A DNA stretch of 64,000 nt from Diprion similis (taxonomy: Eukaryota; Arthropoda; Insecta; Hymenoptera; Diprionidae). The DNA lies in assembly GCF_021155765.1 (NCBI RefSeq), contig NC_060118.1:7750001-7814000 (forward strand), given 5' to 3'. The notes below the pieces were generated by a model, which saw nothing but the letters and a program-made list of their open reading frames with translations, was not told the DNA's origin and did not search any database. Shown piece after piece: positions 1 to 9,949 of the stretch (position 1 is the first letter of the stretch; each line of letters starts with the position of its first letter). The translations under genes were made by a program, and so were the position numbers.

Positions 1-1070
1 TGGATGCTGCTGGCTTATAATCAATGACAATATTACAGTTGACTGAGTGGCTCGAAGCGATCGATCGGTCAATTCCGATAATTCAAATCATCCAGAACTT
101 TCCATCGGTAAACGAAAATCCACAAAATAATTTTTGAGAAACGTGAACGCAACGATAAGGCTGATGAAGTAATTATATTGAGTGATACCTCGGTTCCATT
201 TGCATTCCACCTTTATCATCGATGCCCTCCTAGTCCAGTCGTAAGTAGGTACATCCGGGCTGGAGATATTCGGCATGTGTTATGTGTTACCGAAAGTTTG
301 GTACGAACAACAGAGTTCGTTTTCTTCATCTTTATCAGCTTTTGATTACCACCCATTTTGATTAGCAAAGAAAGCTGTGAAGAAGTTTCGAGGTCTGTAG
401 ATTCAGCAACAATTTTCCACTTGTCGAAAGATCGCTGATGTCAAGACTGAGTTTGCGCAAGTTGAACTTGCCGTCATTGCTGTTGAGAAGGGCGAGTTCA
501 TTCGAGTAACGACCGAATCTTTTTTCACTCTTTTTCCAACTGTGGATTTTACTTGCGATTCAAAGTTTATCATCACATTCGCAGTTGGCAAAAGTAGAAT
601 ATTCCAAAATTTCTTACCTGAAGAGAATCAACCGATTTCACAAATTTCTCAGTTCCTTACAACGACCGTATGAGTCAGCGTTCACCTTACGCCGTTTTAC
701 AAATAAATCGTGCCTTGTTTGTCGATTGGTATCAGTGATTAGATGTTGGAGAAATTTTTTTTTCGTCAACGTACGAAACTACAGCGAACGTGAAATCCAA
801 TTATTTGTGCAAATTACACACACTGACAACTTTGAAGTATTTTTACGACTATTTGAAATTTTCTCTTATTACTCAATTTCCAATTAAAACAATAACGCGC
901 TTATATCTTTGCATGTGAATAGCACAGAGAAATTCATGTCTTTTAATGCAATTCAAGTAGCCTGAATCACATCCATGATGTTTTTACTTTATTTATTTTT
1001 CTCTTTATTATTTTCACTCATGTGGTTATTTCATGAAATATCCCTACCTCGCAATTTAATAATTCCTGCT
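1..1070. repeat. Upstream flank of a lectin gene unit lying left of the window
   Basis: This stretch aligns by eye with the upstream flank of lectin unit 4 (about 9,950-10,735): the same 'ggcttataatcaat' start, the same 'cgataag..tgatgaagt' block, the 'ttcatcatgatgtt'-type block near 980 and the 'tcgcaatttaat' block near 1,050. A shorter copy lies upstream of unit 1 (2,780-3,020). Because lectin genes here run on the minus strand, this flank implies a further unit just left of position 1. Apart from the short conserved open segment near 450-610 (listed separately) I see no convincing gene. Confidence 0.6.
455..600 (+). other. Conserved open segment, copy 1 (possible exon or relic)
   Basis: In the plus-strand frame this reads EFAQVELAVIAVEKGEFIRV, then a block with TVDFTC, SKFIITF and VGKSR. 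The copy at 10,290-10,475 reads the same protein with substitutions but no stop or frameshift. Downstream of the shared block, copy 1 soon hits stops. I do not recognise the family. It may be an exon of an unrelated gene carried along in the duplicated lectin flank, or chance preservation in a young duplicate. Confidence 0.25.
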
Positions 1071-1436
1071 TACAAATTCGCACGCCTTGTTACGTTTCTA
1101 GCTTTTCACTTGCGCAACCATTCATTTCGTCAACAAGCACGCTCGTCTCTTTGCGCAAACATATTATACGTATAATACATACTCATCACAGGCATGCGCG
1201 TACGGAAGTAGTATTTATTTGTACATATATGCTCACGCAAATAATTATACTGTGAAATAGGTTATCATCGAGACCCTCGGACTTTAATCAAATTAGGCAA
1301 TTATTCTGACGCACATGCTTATAATGTAATAAGTTCGCGTGGTTTTCAGGGAAGCGGAAAGTGGACAATGTTATTAAATTATTCTGCGTAATAAGTTTCA
1401 ATTTTTCATTCCATATTCATGGCTAATTTAGACAAA

Positions 1437-1442
1437 TTTATT
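1437..1442 (-). terminator. Poly(A) signal of lectin unit 1
   Basis: AATAAA on the minus strand, about 170 bases past the unit 1 stop codon. The same hexamer is at the same distance in unit 3, which supports it. Confidence 0.5.
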
Positions 1443-1609
1443 AAATCGATGAACAACATATATTTATATTATCCACATTGGTTATTGTTGTTACGTATTT
1501 CGTACGAAAACCATTCATTCGGCGAAGCCGGCTTCTCAATTGGTTCCTCCATAAATGTTGTGTTTCGTCGATGTTTCTTACAATCTGTTTCACGCTTTTC
1601 CAAGCACTT

Positions 1610-2377
1610 TCAACGGATCGGTAGCTCGCAAACGAAAGGAAGTGGTGAATTGCATTTGTGATCATTGAGCCCACCAATCGAGTGCAAGGATCCATAATTT
1701 TCTCCGATCCGACGATTGGATACTCCTTTAGCCCACTCGTTAAATGCAGTCTTGGACACTGCTTGCCCGTGGCTGATGACGTAGTGGCTTTCCTCGTAAA
1801 AATCGTGGAAACCCACGTTGACGTGACTCGGTTGCGGGGACTGTGCCTTCCTCACTTTCAACACTGCATCCATCTTAGCCACGAAATGGATGATGACCAA
1901 GTGTCCACCCTCCTGCTCGCAGGCGATCCGAGCCTGGTTCCACGGAAGTTTTTGCGAGTGCAGCTTGTAGCCACCGATGCCCGGAAAGTACCTGCATCAC
2001 ATGACACCAAATTCCATCAAAGGACAAAATTTCTTTGACCACCTATCGAAGCTGACACTCACGTGTAATCGTCCCTTCTGACAGTCGGTAGATTTCTAAC
2101 GAGGCAGGTCGGATCCGCGTTGCCAGTTGTTCCTGGACCTAACACAACGTGAGGAGGATGCCATGGATGAGATCCAAAAATGCGCTTTCCACATCGCGTA
2201 GGAGAATGACACTGCCAATATGATCCGGAAATACTCACCTAGTATTACTTACACCGGAGGTTGGGCAGGTGCTGTACGAGCGGGCATGACGACGAAGGAA
2301 TCGAAGCATGATTGTTGCGCCAGAGTATCAGATACGAGGCAGAGCAGTGTTTGAACCGCGAAGAACTTGACCGTCAT
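1610..2377 (-). CDS. C-type lectin, unit 1 (two-exon model; possibly decaying)
   Basis: Proposed exons are 2253-2377 and 1610-1991, joined in frame to give 168 aa. Exon 1 starts at ATG 2377 and encodes a signal peptide (MTVKFFAVQTLLCLV, then the LAQQSC region); a TATA box lies 100 bases upstream. Exon 2 encodes the lectin domain (YFPGIGGYKLH start, WNQARIACEQEGGHL, GFHDFYEES, LNDHKC, PFVCELP end). It was probably a secreted carbohydrate-recognition protein, but the EPN-type sugar-binding triplet is missing. The third conserved cysteine is tyrosine here (ENY; ENC in the other units), which removes one disulfide. A charged Asp sits inside the signal-peptide region (SDTLA instead of SYTLA). The ancestral middle exon (2063-2132) cannot be used in frame. 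The gene may still be expressed in the two-exon form, or may be a recent pseudogene. Confidence 0.6.
2063..2132 (-). pseudogene. Orphan lectin exon 2 in unit 1
   Basis: This 70-base segment is homologous to exon 2 of unit 3 (5133-5202) and still has a CAG acceptor and a GTGAGT donor. It reads PTCLVRN..VRRDDYT in the ancestral frame. In this unit the exon 1 donor homologous to unit 3 comes after an in-frame TAA, and the earlier GTAAGT donor would put this exon out of frame into a stop. It therefore appears bypassed. Confidence 0.5.
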
Positions 2378-2476
2378 CGTTCAGGTGTGGATGCACTATT
2401 TCCGGCGCAGCCTCAACTACTGGCTCGATCCTCGCGATCAGGCAAACTCCAGAGTCACGCCGACTATGATGCTGCC

Positions 2477-2482
2477 TTTATA
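2477..2482 (-). promoter_or_regulatory. TATA box of lectin unit 1
   Basis: TATAAAG on the minus strand, 100 bases upstream of the ATG. It is conserved in position in all three units. Confidence 0.55.
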
Positions 2483-2559
2483 CACGACTCGCAAGTCGTT
2501 AGTTCATCGCTTCACGCTGATCACCTGCGATGGATTATTCATAAGGATTGATGGATTGC

Positions 2560-4430
2560 TTTCCAAATTTTGAATTGAAAATAATTCTTATCTCATAATT
2601 CGTTAGCCTTGTCTCTTCCATTAATAATCGCGCGGTCTTTGTATCTGAATCCTGCACTTGGCTCACTTTCATCCACGTTGATCTTCACACACCGACGGTT
2701 TGCTCCCGGAATCAGATTCTTCCGCAGCACTGCGGTCGAGGAAAATATCTGCGAATGCGAACAACCCGAACTCGCATGGAGGATGTTACAGGCTTTCACT
2801 CAATGATAATTTCACAGCCGACGGAGTGGCTCAATGCGATCAATCGGTCAATTCTGATGAATCATACCGTCCAGAATTTTCTGACAGTGATTGAAAATTC
2901 CCAATAATAATCTCTGGGTAACGTGAACGTAACGATAAGAGTGATGAAGTAATGGGACTTGGTAACACGTCGGTTCTATTTACATACTCATGGCCGATTT
3001 TACCTTTTGCTTCGATACCCCTTTTGGCAGAAGTTTGAAGTTTTAAATTTTCGATATAGCTTTTCTTATTCATATCATCATTACGATTACTATCAACTAG
3101 CTAACCAAGTTATCTATAGTACATGAACCTTATTGTGGGTAATCGAATGACCTGTAGCAAGACGTAGTAACATTCATATTCAATAATTCACGTATAATAT
3201 ACAACAGCTTGAAGAGTGAAAAAAATTCATACTCACCTTAGGGCTGAACTAATACAATAAAACTTTATCCAATCAGGTGAGCTCAGTGCTCCCTTGTTAT
3301 GAACGGTAAGGTGACTTTTTAACGAACATCTATAATTATTCGTTAAGCATTCACTTTTCTTGATCCAATTTTTCAAGTTTGCTTCAATTGTGCGCAAGTT
3401 ATTTAATTTTGAATTTTTCCTCCGAATATCCTTTCCTCCTTCTCTAAAGTAAGGAGTACATTCATTTACGAGAAAATAATTTAAAAAAATATGGCTTCCG
3501 TTTTCTAGACGAAGCAAGTTCACATTGAAGTGACCGATAATAATAACCCAATTGGTTTATTAGTATTTGCTAATATTAGCGTGTTCAACTAATCGATGAA
3601 ATCTTTTTTTATTTCGGATCATGGCACCTTTACCCTGAAATGATTTTAATCAACTCGTTATTCACATTATTCGTTAACACACCAATAACTTTTGTATTGC
3701 CATATTCTCAACGTTCATGGCTTCGATGTACGCCGTTTTTACATGTTTTACAACTCCATCATTTTGCTTTATTAGATTATTGTTATGACGACGTTCCTGT
3801 CCGTTCATGATTTTATACAATTGTTGATCAACATAATTCCAAGAGTCAAAAGACGACGAAGTCTAATTCCCTACAAGACCCAGGAGTTACGCGGTGTGAG
3901 TATTTTGCATCGGTGAGTGAATTTCCTTTGTTCCATTTATCCGACTATTTTCAAGTGATTATTCATAATATGAAGGTTTCCTATTTTATTTATGTAAATA
4001 TACTTCGAAGTATAAGGTATGACAAAATGGAGCGTAAATTAAGTACGTTATTATTTACGCGAGCGGCAAATGAAACTGTATTTTTCCGAAAGGTCACTAT
4101 TTGAACTCAAAGGCCTTACAGTCTTTTTTCTTGATATTGATTTGCTGCAGGTAAACAAGTACATTTCTTTTTTAAACGAATTCCAGTTGTTTTGCAAATT
4201 ATTGTGTGAATTTCGATTATTATTGCAAAAGCCTTGATACATTTTATTCTAACAACGGATGGAGCACGCAGCAGAGGCCCTGAGGAGTATCCCTGAATTT
4301 TTGCAGATTTTTACAAATCCTGTGACATGAAGTATCATGAAGAAGAACCGGACAGGACACGAAAGACCCAGGGGTCCGCAGAAACAGTGACGAAATGCGA
4401 TTTCCGTGGCCGGTTGAGGGAAGCGGAAAG
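2560..4430. other. Intergenic DNA between lectin units 1 and 3
   Basis: This holds a copied upstream flank (2,780-3,020), a retroelement endonuclease remnant (3,230-3,600, listed separately) and AT-rich sequence. Short open frames near 3,913-4,104 have no recognisable motif. I see no gene. Confidence 0.5.
3233..3600 (-). mobile_element. Non-LTR retrotransposon endonuclease remnant, copy 1
   Basis: On the minus strand the translation contains VIIIGHFNVNLLRLENG, followed after about 20 residues by TPYFRE. This resembles the (I/V)GDFN core of the apurinic-type (EEP) endonuclease of LINE elements, with the catalytic Asp replaced by His. Frames are broken upstream and downstream and no reverse transcriptase is visible, so this is a dead fragment. 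A homologous copy lies at 8,118-8,330. The family assignment rests on one motif. Confidence 0.35.
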
Positions 4431-4503
4431 TTGGCAATTCCCCTGGATTATTCCACGTAATGAGTTTTAACTTTTTATTCCGTATTCATGACTGACAGGC
4501 TAC

Positions 4504-4509
4504 TTTATT
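4504..4509 (-). terminator. Poly(A) signal of lectin unit 3
   Basis: AATAAA on the minus strand, about 170 bases past the stop codon, as in unit 1. Confidence 0.5.
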
Positions 4510-4676
4510 GAATTGATGAAGAACACATATTGATATTAGCTATATTGGTTATTGTTATTACTCATTTTGTTGAGAAAATATTTATTCGTTGGAGCCGGCT
4601 TTCCAGTTGGTTCCCCCATAGATGTTGTGTTTCGTCGATGTTTCTTACGATCTGTTTCACGCTTTTCCAACCACTG

Positions 4677-5420
4677 TCAATGGATTGGTAGCTCGCATAT
4701 GAAAGAATATGTTTTATAGCACTTCTGATCATTGAACTTGCCACTCGCCAAGTGCAATGTTCCACAATTTTCAACACCCCCACTATTATTAGGTTCTCCA
4801 CTCTTCCACTCTTCGAACCCAGCCTTGGCCAGAGTTTGCCCATGAATGGTGACGAAGTAACTATCCTGGTAAAAGTCGTGGAAGCCAACGAGGACGAACT
4901 CCGGCGATCCTTTTGCCTTGATCACTTTTACCACTGCATCCCTCTCAGCCAAAGAGTTGATGACAGCCAAGTGCCCACCTTCTTCTTCGCAGGCAATTAG
5001 AGCCTTGCTCCATAGAAGTGGTTGATTGTGGTACTTGTAGCCGCCGATTCCCGGGAAGTACCTGCATCACATGATACCAAATTTCATCAAAGTTCAAACT
5101 CTCTCCGACCAACTGGCGACAGTGAGACTCACGTGTAGTCGTCCCTTCTAACGGCCGGTGGATTTCGAACGAGGCAGGTCGGATGTACGTTTCCAGTTGC
5201 TCCTGGAACGGAGACTTTGGAAGCCGGTTATTACAGGTATAACGCGAATATGTGCTCTTCGCATCGCGTAAGAAAATCACACTGTGAACGTGGTTCGGAA
5301 CTACTCACCGGCTGCTGTAGGATTGAGCAGGATGACGATGGGCTGTAAGAATGATTGTTGCGCAAGAGTGTAAGATACGAGGCAGAGCAGCGTTTGAACC
5401 GCGAAGATCCTGACCGCCAT
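4677..5420 (-). CDS. C-type lectin, unit 3 (intact, three exons)
   Basis: Exons are 5309-5420, 5133-5202 and 4677-5061 (112+70+385 bases, phase-consistent), giving 188 aa. The start ATG is followed by a signal peptide (MAVRIFAVQTLLCLV, LAQQS). Exon 2 encodes HPTCLVRNPPAVRRDDYT. Exon 3 encodes the C-type lectin domain: YFPGIGGYKYH, IACEEEGGHLAVIN, GFHDFYQDSYF, the GEPNN loop, ENCGTLHL, FNDQKC and SFICELP. All four canonical disulfide cysteines are present. The EPN triplet and ND pair (WND normally; FND here) suggest calcium-dependent mannose-type sugar binding, which is inference. It is likely secreted into haemolymph, gut or saliva for recognition. A TATA box lies 136 bases upstream of the ATG. 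This is the only unit retaining both the sugar-binding motif and an in-frame exon 2. Confidence 0.85.
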
Positions 5421-5555
5421 GGCTGAGGTGTGGATGCACTGTTTCCGGCGCAGCCTCAACAACTTGTTTAATCCCCGCGACTATGATAAATTCTAGTTTC
5501 AGCAGCCACTGTCCGCTTGATGGGATTCCTGTCGTCCCCACACGTTCTGACTCTT

Positions 5556-5561
5556 TTTATA
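5556..5561 (-). promoter_or_regulatory. TATA box of lectin unit 3
   Basis: TATAAA on the minus strand, in the same relative place as in units 1 and 4. Confidence 0.5.
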
Positions 5562-5866
5562 CCCAATCCGCGGATGGTCATTTAGAGGTTATCCTTTCAT
5601 TTTGACCTTTGGTGTACTGTGTTGATGAGATTAGGACTACACCACAAATATTTGCTAATCTTAGTAGTCGCTCGGTCGCGCTTATCTTCGCCGTTAAAAA
5701 TGATCGTATGTACACCACATATTTACATTTACAGACGAAGGTCTTGTCAAATAAAAAATTTGGTGTTTTGAAGTAAATTATCAATCGGTCTGATTATATT
5801 ATTATATAAGATGGTCCCCACCATGTTCATCTTGGCAACTTTCTTGGCGTCATTGCGGTAACATAA

Positions 5867-6740
5867 GGGATCGTCTCAGTGTGAAATTTTCAAAAAATCG
5901 TGTTTTTTTTTTTGCGTTATCGTATATCGTACACTGTTCTAAACATTCTTTCAAATTTTTAAATCGAAATTCAAATTATTACGATCCTTTTGTTATTTTT
6001 CCACCTGCGCGTGTACCTAAGGTTCTAAGGTGCTTAGGTTCTATAACTTTGCAGAATAAACTGTCTAAGCATTTCAGTTCGTTTTTGACATCGACCACGG
6101 ATAGACATACGAGTGAAACCCCTAAGAAAAAAATCAAGATGGACAGAAAAGGTGATAGTGATGTGAGATTTTATAAAAAATCGATTCCAGGATTGGGATT
6201 CAAAATTTGTGTTCGGTGTTTGTGTTCAGATCCGGCCGAGATCGCCGATTGATCGTAAGTAAACGATTTATCTAAAATTTTCCAACTTCGATCTCTGAAC
6301 GCGTTTTTCTCGGAATGGTGTTTTTTTTTTTTTTTTAACCTTCCTATTTTTTTTTACGAAAAACTGTTGAAAAAAGGGCCAAATTCGATACTTTTTGTTC
6401 AAACCGCTGCCATTTTGTCAAATTTCCAAAAAAAAAAAACCTCCATAGCGCTATAGCGACTTTCCTACAGATTAATAATCTTTTTGAAACTTTTATTTCA
6501 GATCAAAATTGCGGCCTCAATCGTGGACATCGTACAGGACATTTTTTTTTAACGTGTCATTTCAACGACTTATTTAATTATTACATACTAAATAAATGAA
6601 CGTAAAAAAAATCATTTTGTATTCGGCATGAATGCATTTATTTATAAAAAGAAAACCAGACCGATTAGTTTATTACAACATTGAAAAAAAAAAATCGCGA
6701 AAATCAGTGATTTCTCGAAGGGTCACACTGAGACGATCCC
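5867..6740. mobile_element. 874-bp inverted-repeat DNA transposon (non-autonomous)
   Basis: Both ends carry the perfect 18-base terminal inverted repeat GGGATCGTCTCAGTGTGA. The element is flanked by the direct repeat ATAA (5863-5866 and 6741-6744), consistent with a 4-bp target-site duplication. The interior is AT-rich, with one plus-strand open frame (5,881-6,252) that shows no transposase motif, so the element cannot move by itself. I do not assign a superfamily. Confidence 0.75.
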
Positions 6741-6744
6741 ATAA

Positions 6745-7430
6745 AAATGACCTTTTGCTCTCGACACATAAATTGGTCGATAAACATTATAAAGCCGGAA
6801 AATTTTTTTTCCTCCAAAGATCAGTTGCTAATTATCATCTTGTATTCAAATGCAAACAGGATAAATCATGAATCTGCAAATTACGTCTGACGTAAGTCTT
6901 CAATTACCAGAAATGGAGTAGGGATTCCTGATTTACATTTCGTTGCTAACGATAAGAAAATCTCATTAATTCATACTACGCAAATAAATATAGATTACAA
7001 TTTCACGACTGAAGCAGAAATAATACGAAGTCCGTTCAGCGATAAGTGAAACTTATCATGGATATAAATTCGTACATCATGCAATCGAATAACATGATTC
7101 CTGTACAAAGTTATAATAAGCATAGAGAATGCATGCCTATTTAAATTACCGTTTGGTAAATCAATTCGACAATGACAATAAAGAAAAATTTATTTATATC
7201 TGAGCCTCTGGACATAAAATCGTGACAAAGAAGGCCGCAAGCATGCGACGCAAACCAAAGTTGAAGAGGTTCATGTTCCGCTATTCGTGCAAGAATTATC
7301 TTCAAATTGACTCCGTCCTTCCGTTGGATCACCGCTTTCTCCACAGTTAATCGCTTGTCACTTCAACTGCACTTTTACTATCACCAAATTATTGATGGTT
7401 TCATACTACTCGGAAGATTTGATTATTTAC
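6745..7430. other. Intergenic DNA, no gene seen
   Basis: AT-rich sequence with several homopolymer runs. Short open frames lack recognisable motifs or convincing starts. Confidence 0.4.
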
Positions 7431-7433
7431 ACC

Positions 7434-7540
7434 CCCGGTTCCCGGAAAGTACCTGCAACACATGATACCAAATTTCATCAAAGCTCCAACTCTCTTCGAT
7501 CAACTGTCGACTGATAACTAGCATACACGTGTCATAATCT
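7434..7540 (-). pseudogene. Lectin gene fragment (exon/intron junction)
   Basis: The sequence 'cccggaaagtacctgcaac' and the following intron 'acatgataccaaatttcatc' match the start of lectin exon 3 and its upstream intron in unit 3 (about 5,040-5,140). The matching continues to the former exon 2 donor. The rest of the gene is absent, so this is a relic of another lectin unit. Confidence 0.65.
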
Positions 7541-7559
7541 ATACATTCACCTTTATTCT

Positions 7560-8900
7560 CATGATTTCAAATAATTTTGAAGAAAATCCAAAGTTCCTCG
7601 TTTTTTGAACTTATTTCATCGATGGTCAGTTTTTCAAAATTGTCTTCAATGCATTCTATCAATTTTGCAAGGCTGTGTGCATAATCTGTAATTTTTTTTC
7701 CAAACTCTCAATTTCACAATCTTCTTTCCATGCTTTATACATCTCTCATTTTGTTTCACCGCATTTAATCAATCCAGATGTGATCCATCCATTTTATAGG
7801 TATATCATAATTTTTTACTTCCGACACCTCACTCGCAACTTTGATTATTTTAACGGCCTTATTCATTAACCGTGTTACAATTATTTGCAACTTTTAATTT
7901 TTTATACTACAGAGTTTGCTCGGTTCATTACAATCTATGTGTGAATGTATTTTTTTTGATTTCTTCTGAAATCGTACAATGAGTTTTAGACTTGAATGAA
8001 AATTTTTTCGTTTCTCGTTTTCGTTTTTCCAAATACGTTATCAATACAAGATTCGTATAGCAAATCATTACATCTCGTGACGGTACAAAAGTATGGAATA
8101 GGTAAGTATAATGAATTTCACGAAATTTTTTTGCAAAAAGCATCATTTTCGTTTTCGAGTAAAAGCAAGTTTACATTGAAATGTCCAATGATAAAATGAA
8201 TAGCCACATTAGTATTCGCCAACATGAGCGTGTTCAAGTCGTTGGTAAAATATTCTTCTTTCAGATCATGGCATCTATACGCTGATCTAATTTCAATGAA
8301 CTCGTTATTTGCATTTTTCATTAACGCAACAATGATTTTTGCAAGCCAAATGCCTAACGTTCATGATTATAATGTGCGCTGTTTCTTTTATACATTACAA
8401 CTCGATCATTTTGCTTTATTACATTATTGTTATAACAATGTTAATATCCATTGATGCTAAAATTGGAAGGACATTGTAGATTCCAAGTCTCAATGCAAAC
8501 TACTGAATGCGGTTCGATGTGTAAGCCTTTTATCGATGTGCTAAGTTCATCAATATTCTCGGTGTCTTCGGATATCAAATTATTAGTCGAACCTACGCTG
8601 ACCTCGCCTGAAAAGAAAAAACTCCAACTGACCGTAGGTTAGTAGAAAAAAGAAAAAGGTTTCTCGACTGGTATGTCGGACAAGTCTATTGGAACGAGAT
8701 ATCATTTTTGAAGGCGTTGAAACGGTGGTTTAATCTGACTGTTGCAAATGCTATCGAATTTTCATGAAAAGCTAAACATGATTCATTCTTACGCTACATC
8801 GTGTGTTTTAGTTTAATCCTGAAATGCGATTCCAACGGTCGAAAAACGATTCCGTATATAATTGAGTTGCTTAGAAGCAAATGTTCAATGTTGAATTAAT
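7560..8900. other. Intergenic DNA with duplicated retroelement relic
   Basis: AT-rich. It includes the second endonuclease relic (8,118-8,330) and its flank, which extends the homology with 3,520-3,870 to about 8,460. No intact gene is seen. Confidence 0.4.
8118..8330 (-). mobile_element. Non-LTR retrotransposon endonuclease remnant, copy 2
   Basis: The minus-strand translation contains IHFIIGHFNVNLLLLENEND, homologous to the 3.5-kb copy and again with His where active endonucleases have Asp (GDFN). The surrounding nucleotides also align with 3,500-3,870, so the two relics were probably duplicated together with the lectin units after inactivation. Confidence 0.35.
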
Positions 8901-8999
8901 AATTTCTTGTGTTTGTTTTTTTTTCCAGTTTCCAACCTGATCATTTGCGTTGATCCGTCGACGTTTCTTGAAATCTATCTCACGCTTTTCCAAGCACTG

Positions 9000-9767
9000 T
9001 CAATGGATCGGTAGCTCGCAAACGAAAGGAAGTGGTGAATTGCATTTGTGATCATTGAGCCTACCACTCGAGTGCAAGGATCCACAATTTTCTCCGATCC
9101 GGCGATTGGATACTCCTTTTGCCCACTCGTTAAATCCAGTCTTGGACACTGCTTGCCCGTGGATGGTGACGTAGTGGCTTTCCTCGTAAAAATCGTGGAA
9201 ACCCACGTTGACGTGACTCGGTTGCGGGGACTGTGCCTTCCTCACTTTCAACACTGCATCCATCTTAGCCACGAAATGGATGATGACCAAGTGTCCACCC
9301 TCTTGCTCGCAGGCGATCCGAGCCTGGTTCCACGGAAGTTTTTGCGAGTGCAGCTTGTAGCCACCGATGCCCGGAAAGTACCTGCATCACATGACACCAA
9401 ATTCCATCAAAGGACAAAATTTCTTTGACCACCTATCGAAGCTGACACTCACGTGTAATCGTCCCTTCTGACAGTCGGTAGATTTCTAACGAGGCAGGTC
9501 GGATCCGCGTTGCCAGTTGTTCCTGGACCTAACACAACGTGAGGAGGATGCCATGGATGAGATCCAAAAATGCGCTTTCCACATCGCGTAGGAGAATGAC
9601 ACTGCCAATATGATCCGGAAATACTCACCTAGTATTACTTACACCGGAGGTTGGGCAGGTGCTGTACGAGCGGGCATGACGACGAAGGAATCGAAGCATG
9701 ATTGTTGCGCCAAAGTATAAGATACGAGGCAGAGCAACGTTTGAACCGCGAAGAACCTGACCGCCAT
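9000..9767 (-). CDS. C-type lectin, unit 4 (two-exon model)
   Basis: Proposed exons are 9643-9767 and 9000-9381, giving 168 aa. The start ATG encodes the signal peptide MAVRFFAVQTLLCLV with LAQQSC. The first exon then runs to a perfect GTAAGT donor that joins in frame to the lectin-domain exon (YFPGIGGYKLH). All four cysteines of the domain are present (IAC, ENC, HKC, FVC), but the EPN triplet is absent and WND is LND, so classical calcium-dependent sugar binding is doubtful. It is likely secreted. It is nearly identical to unit 1, with about 400 bases of exact identity across both introns. The ancestral exon 2 is still present but out of frame. If the downstream donor homologous to that of unit 3 were used, codon 43 would be a stop. 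Confidence 0.65.
9453..9522 (-). pseudogene. Orphan lectin exon 2 in unit 4
   Basis: Identical to the 70-base orphan exon of unit 1, and homologous to the used exon 2 of unit 3. Acceptor and donor are intact, but no exon 1 donor except a weak GTACAG joins it in frame. Confidence 0.5.
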
Positions 9768-9866
9768 GGCTGAGGTGTGGATGCACTATTTCCGGCGCAG
9801 TTTCAACTACTTGTTCGATCCTCGCGACCAGGAAAATTTCAGAGACACGCCGACTATGATGCTGCC

Positions 9867-9872
9867 TTTATA
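9867..9872 (-). promoter_or_regulatory. TATA box of lectin unit 4
   Basis: TATAAAG on the minus strand, 100 bases upstream of the ATG, exactly as in unit 1. Confidence 0.55.
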
Positions 9873-9949
9873 CCCAACTCGCGAGTCGTTAGCTTATCGT
9901 TACACGCCGATCACCTGCGATCGATAATTTATGAGAATTGAGAGATTAG

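Noticed and set aside
5522-5530. GGGATTCCT as a Rel/NF-kappaB site near the lectin unit 3 start
   Set aside because: It is one short imperfect match, not conserved in units 1 and 4.
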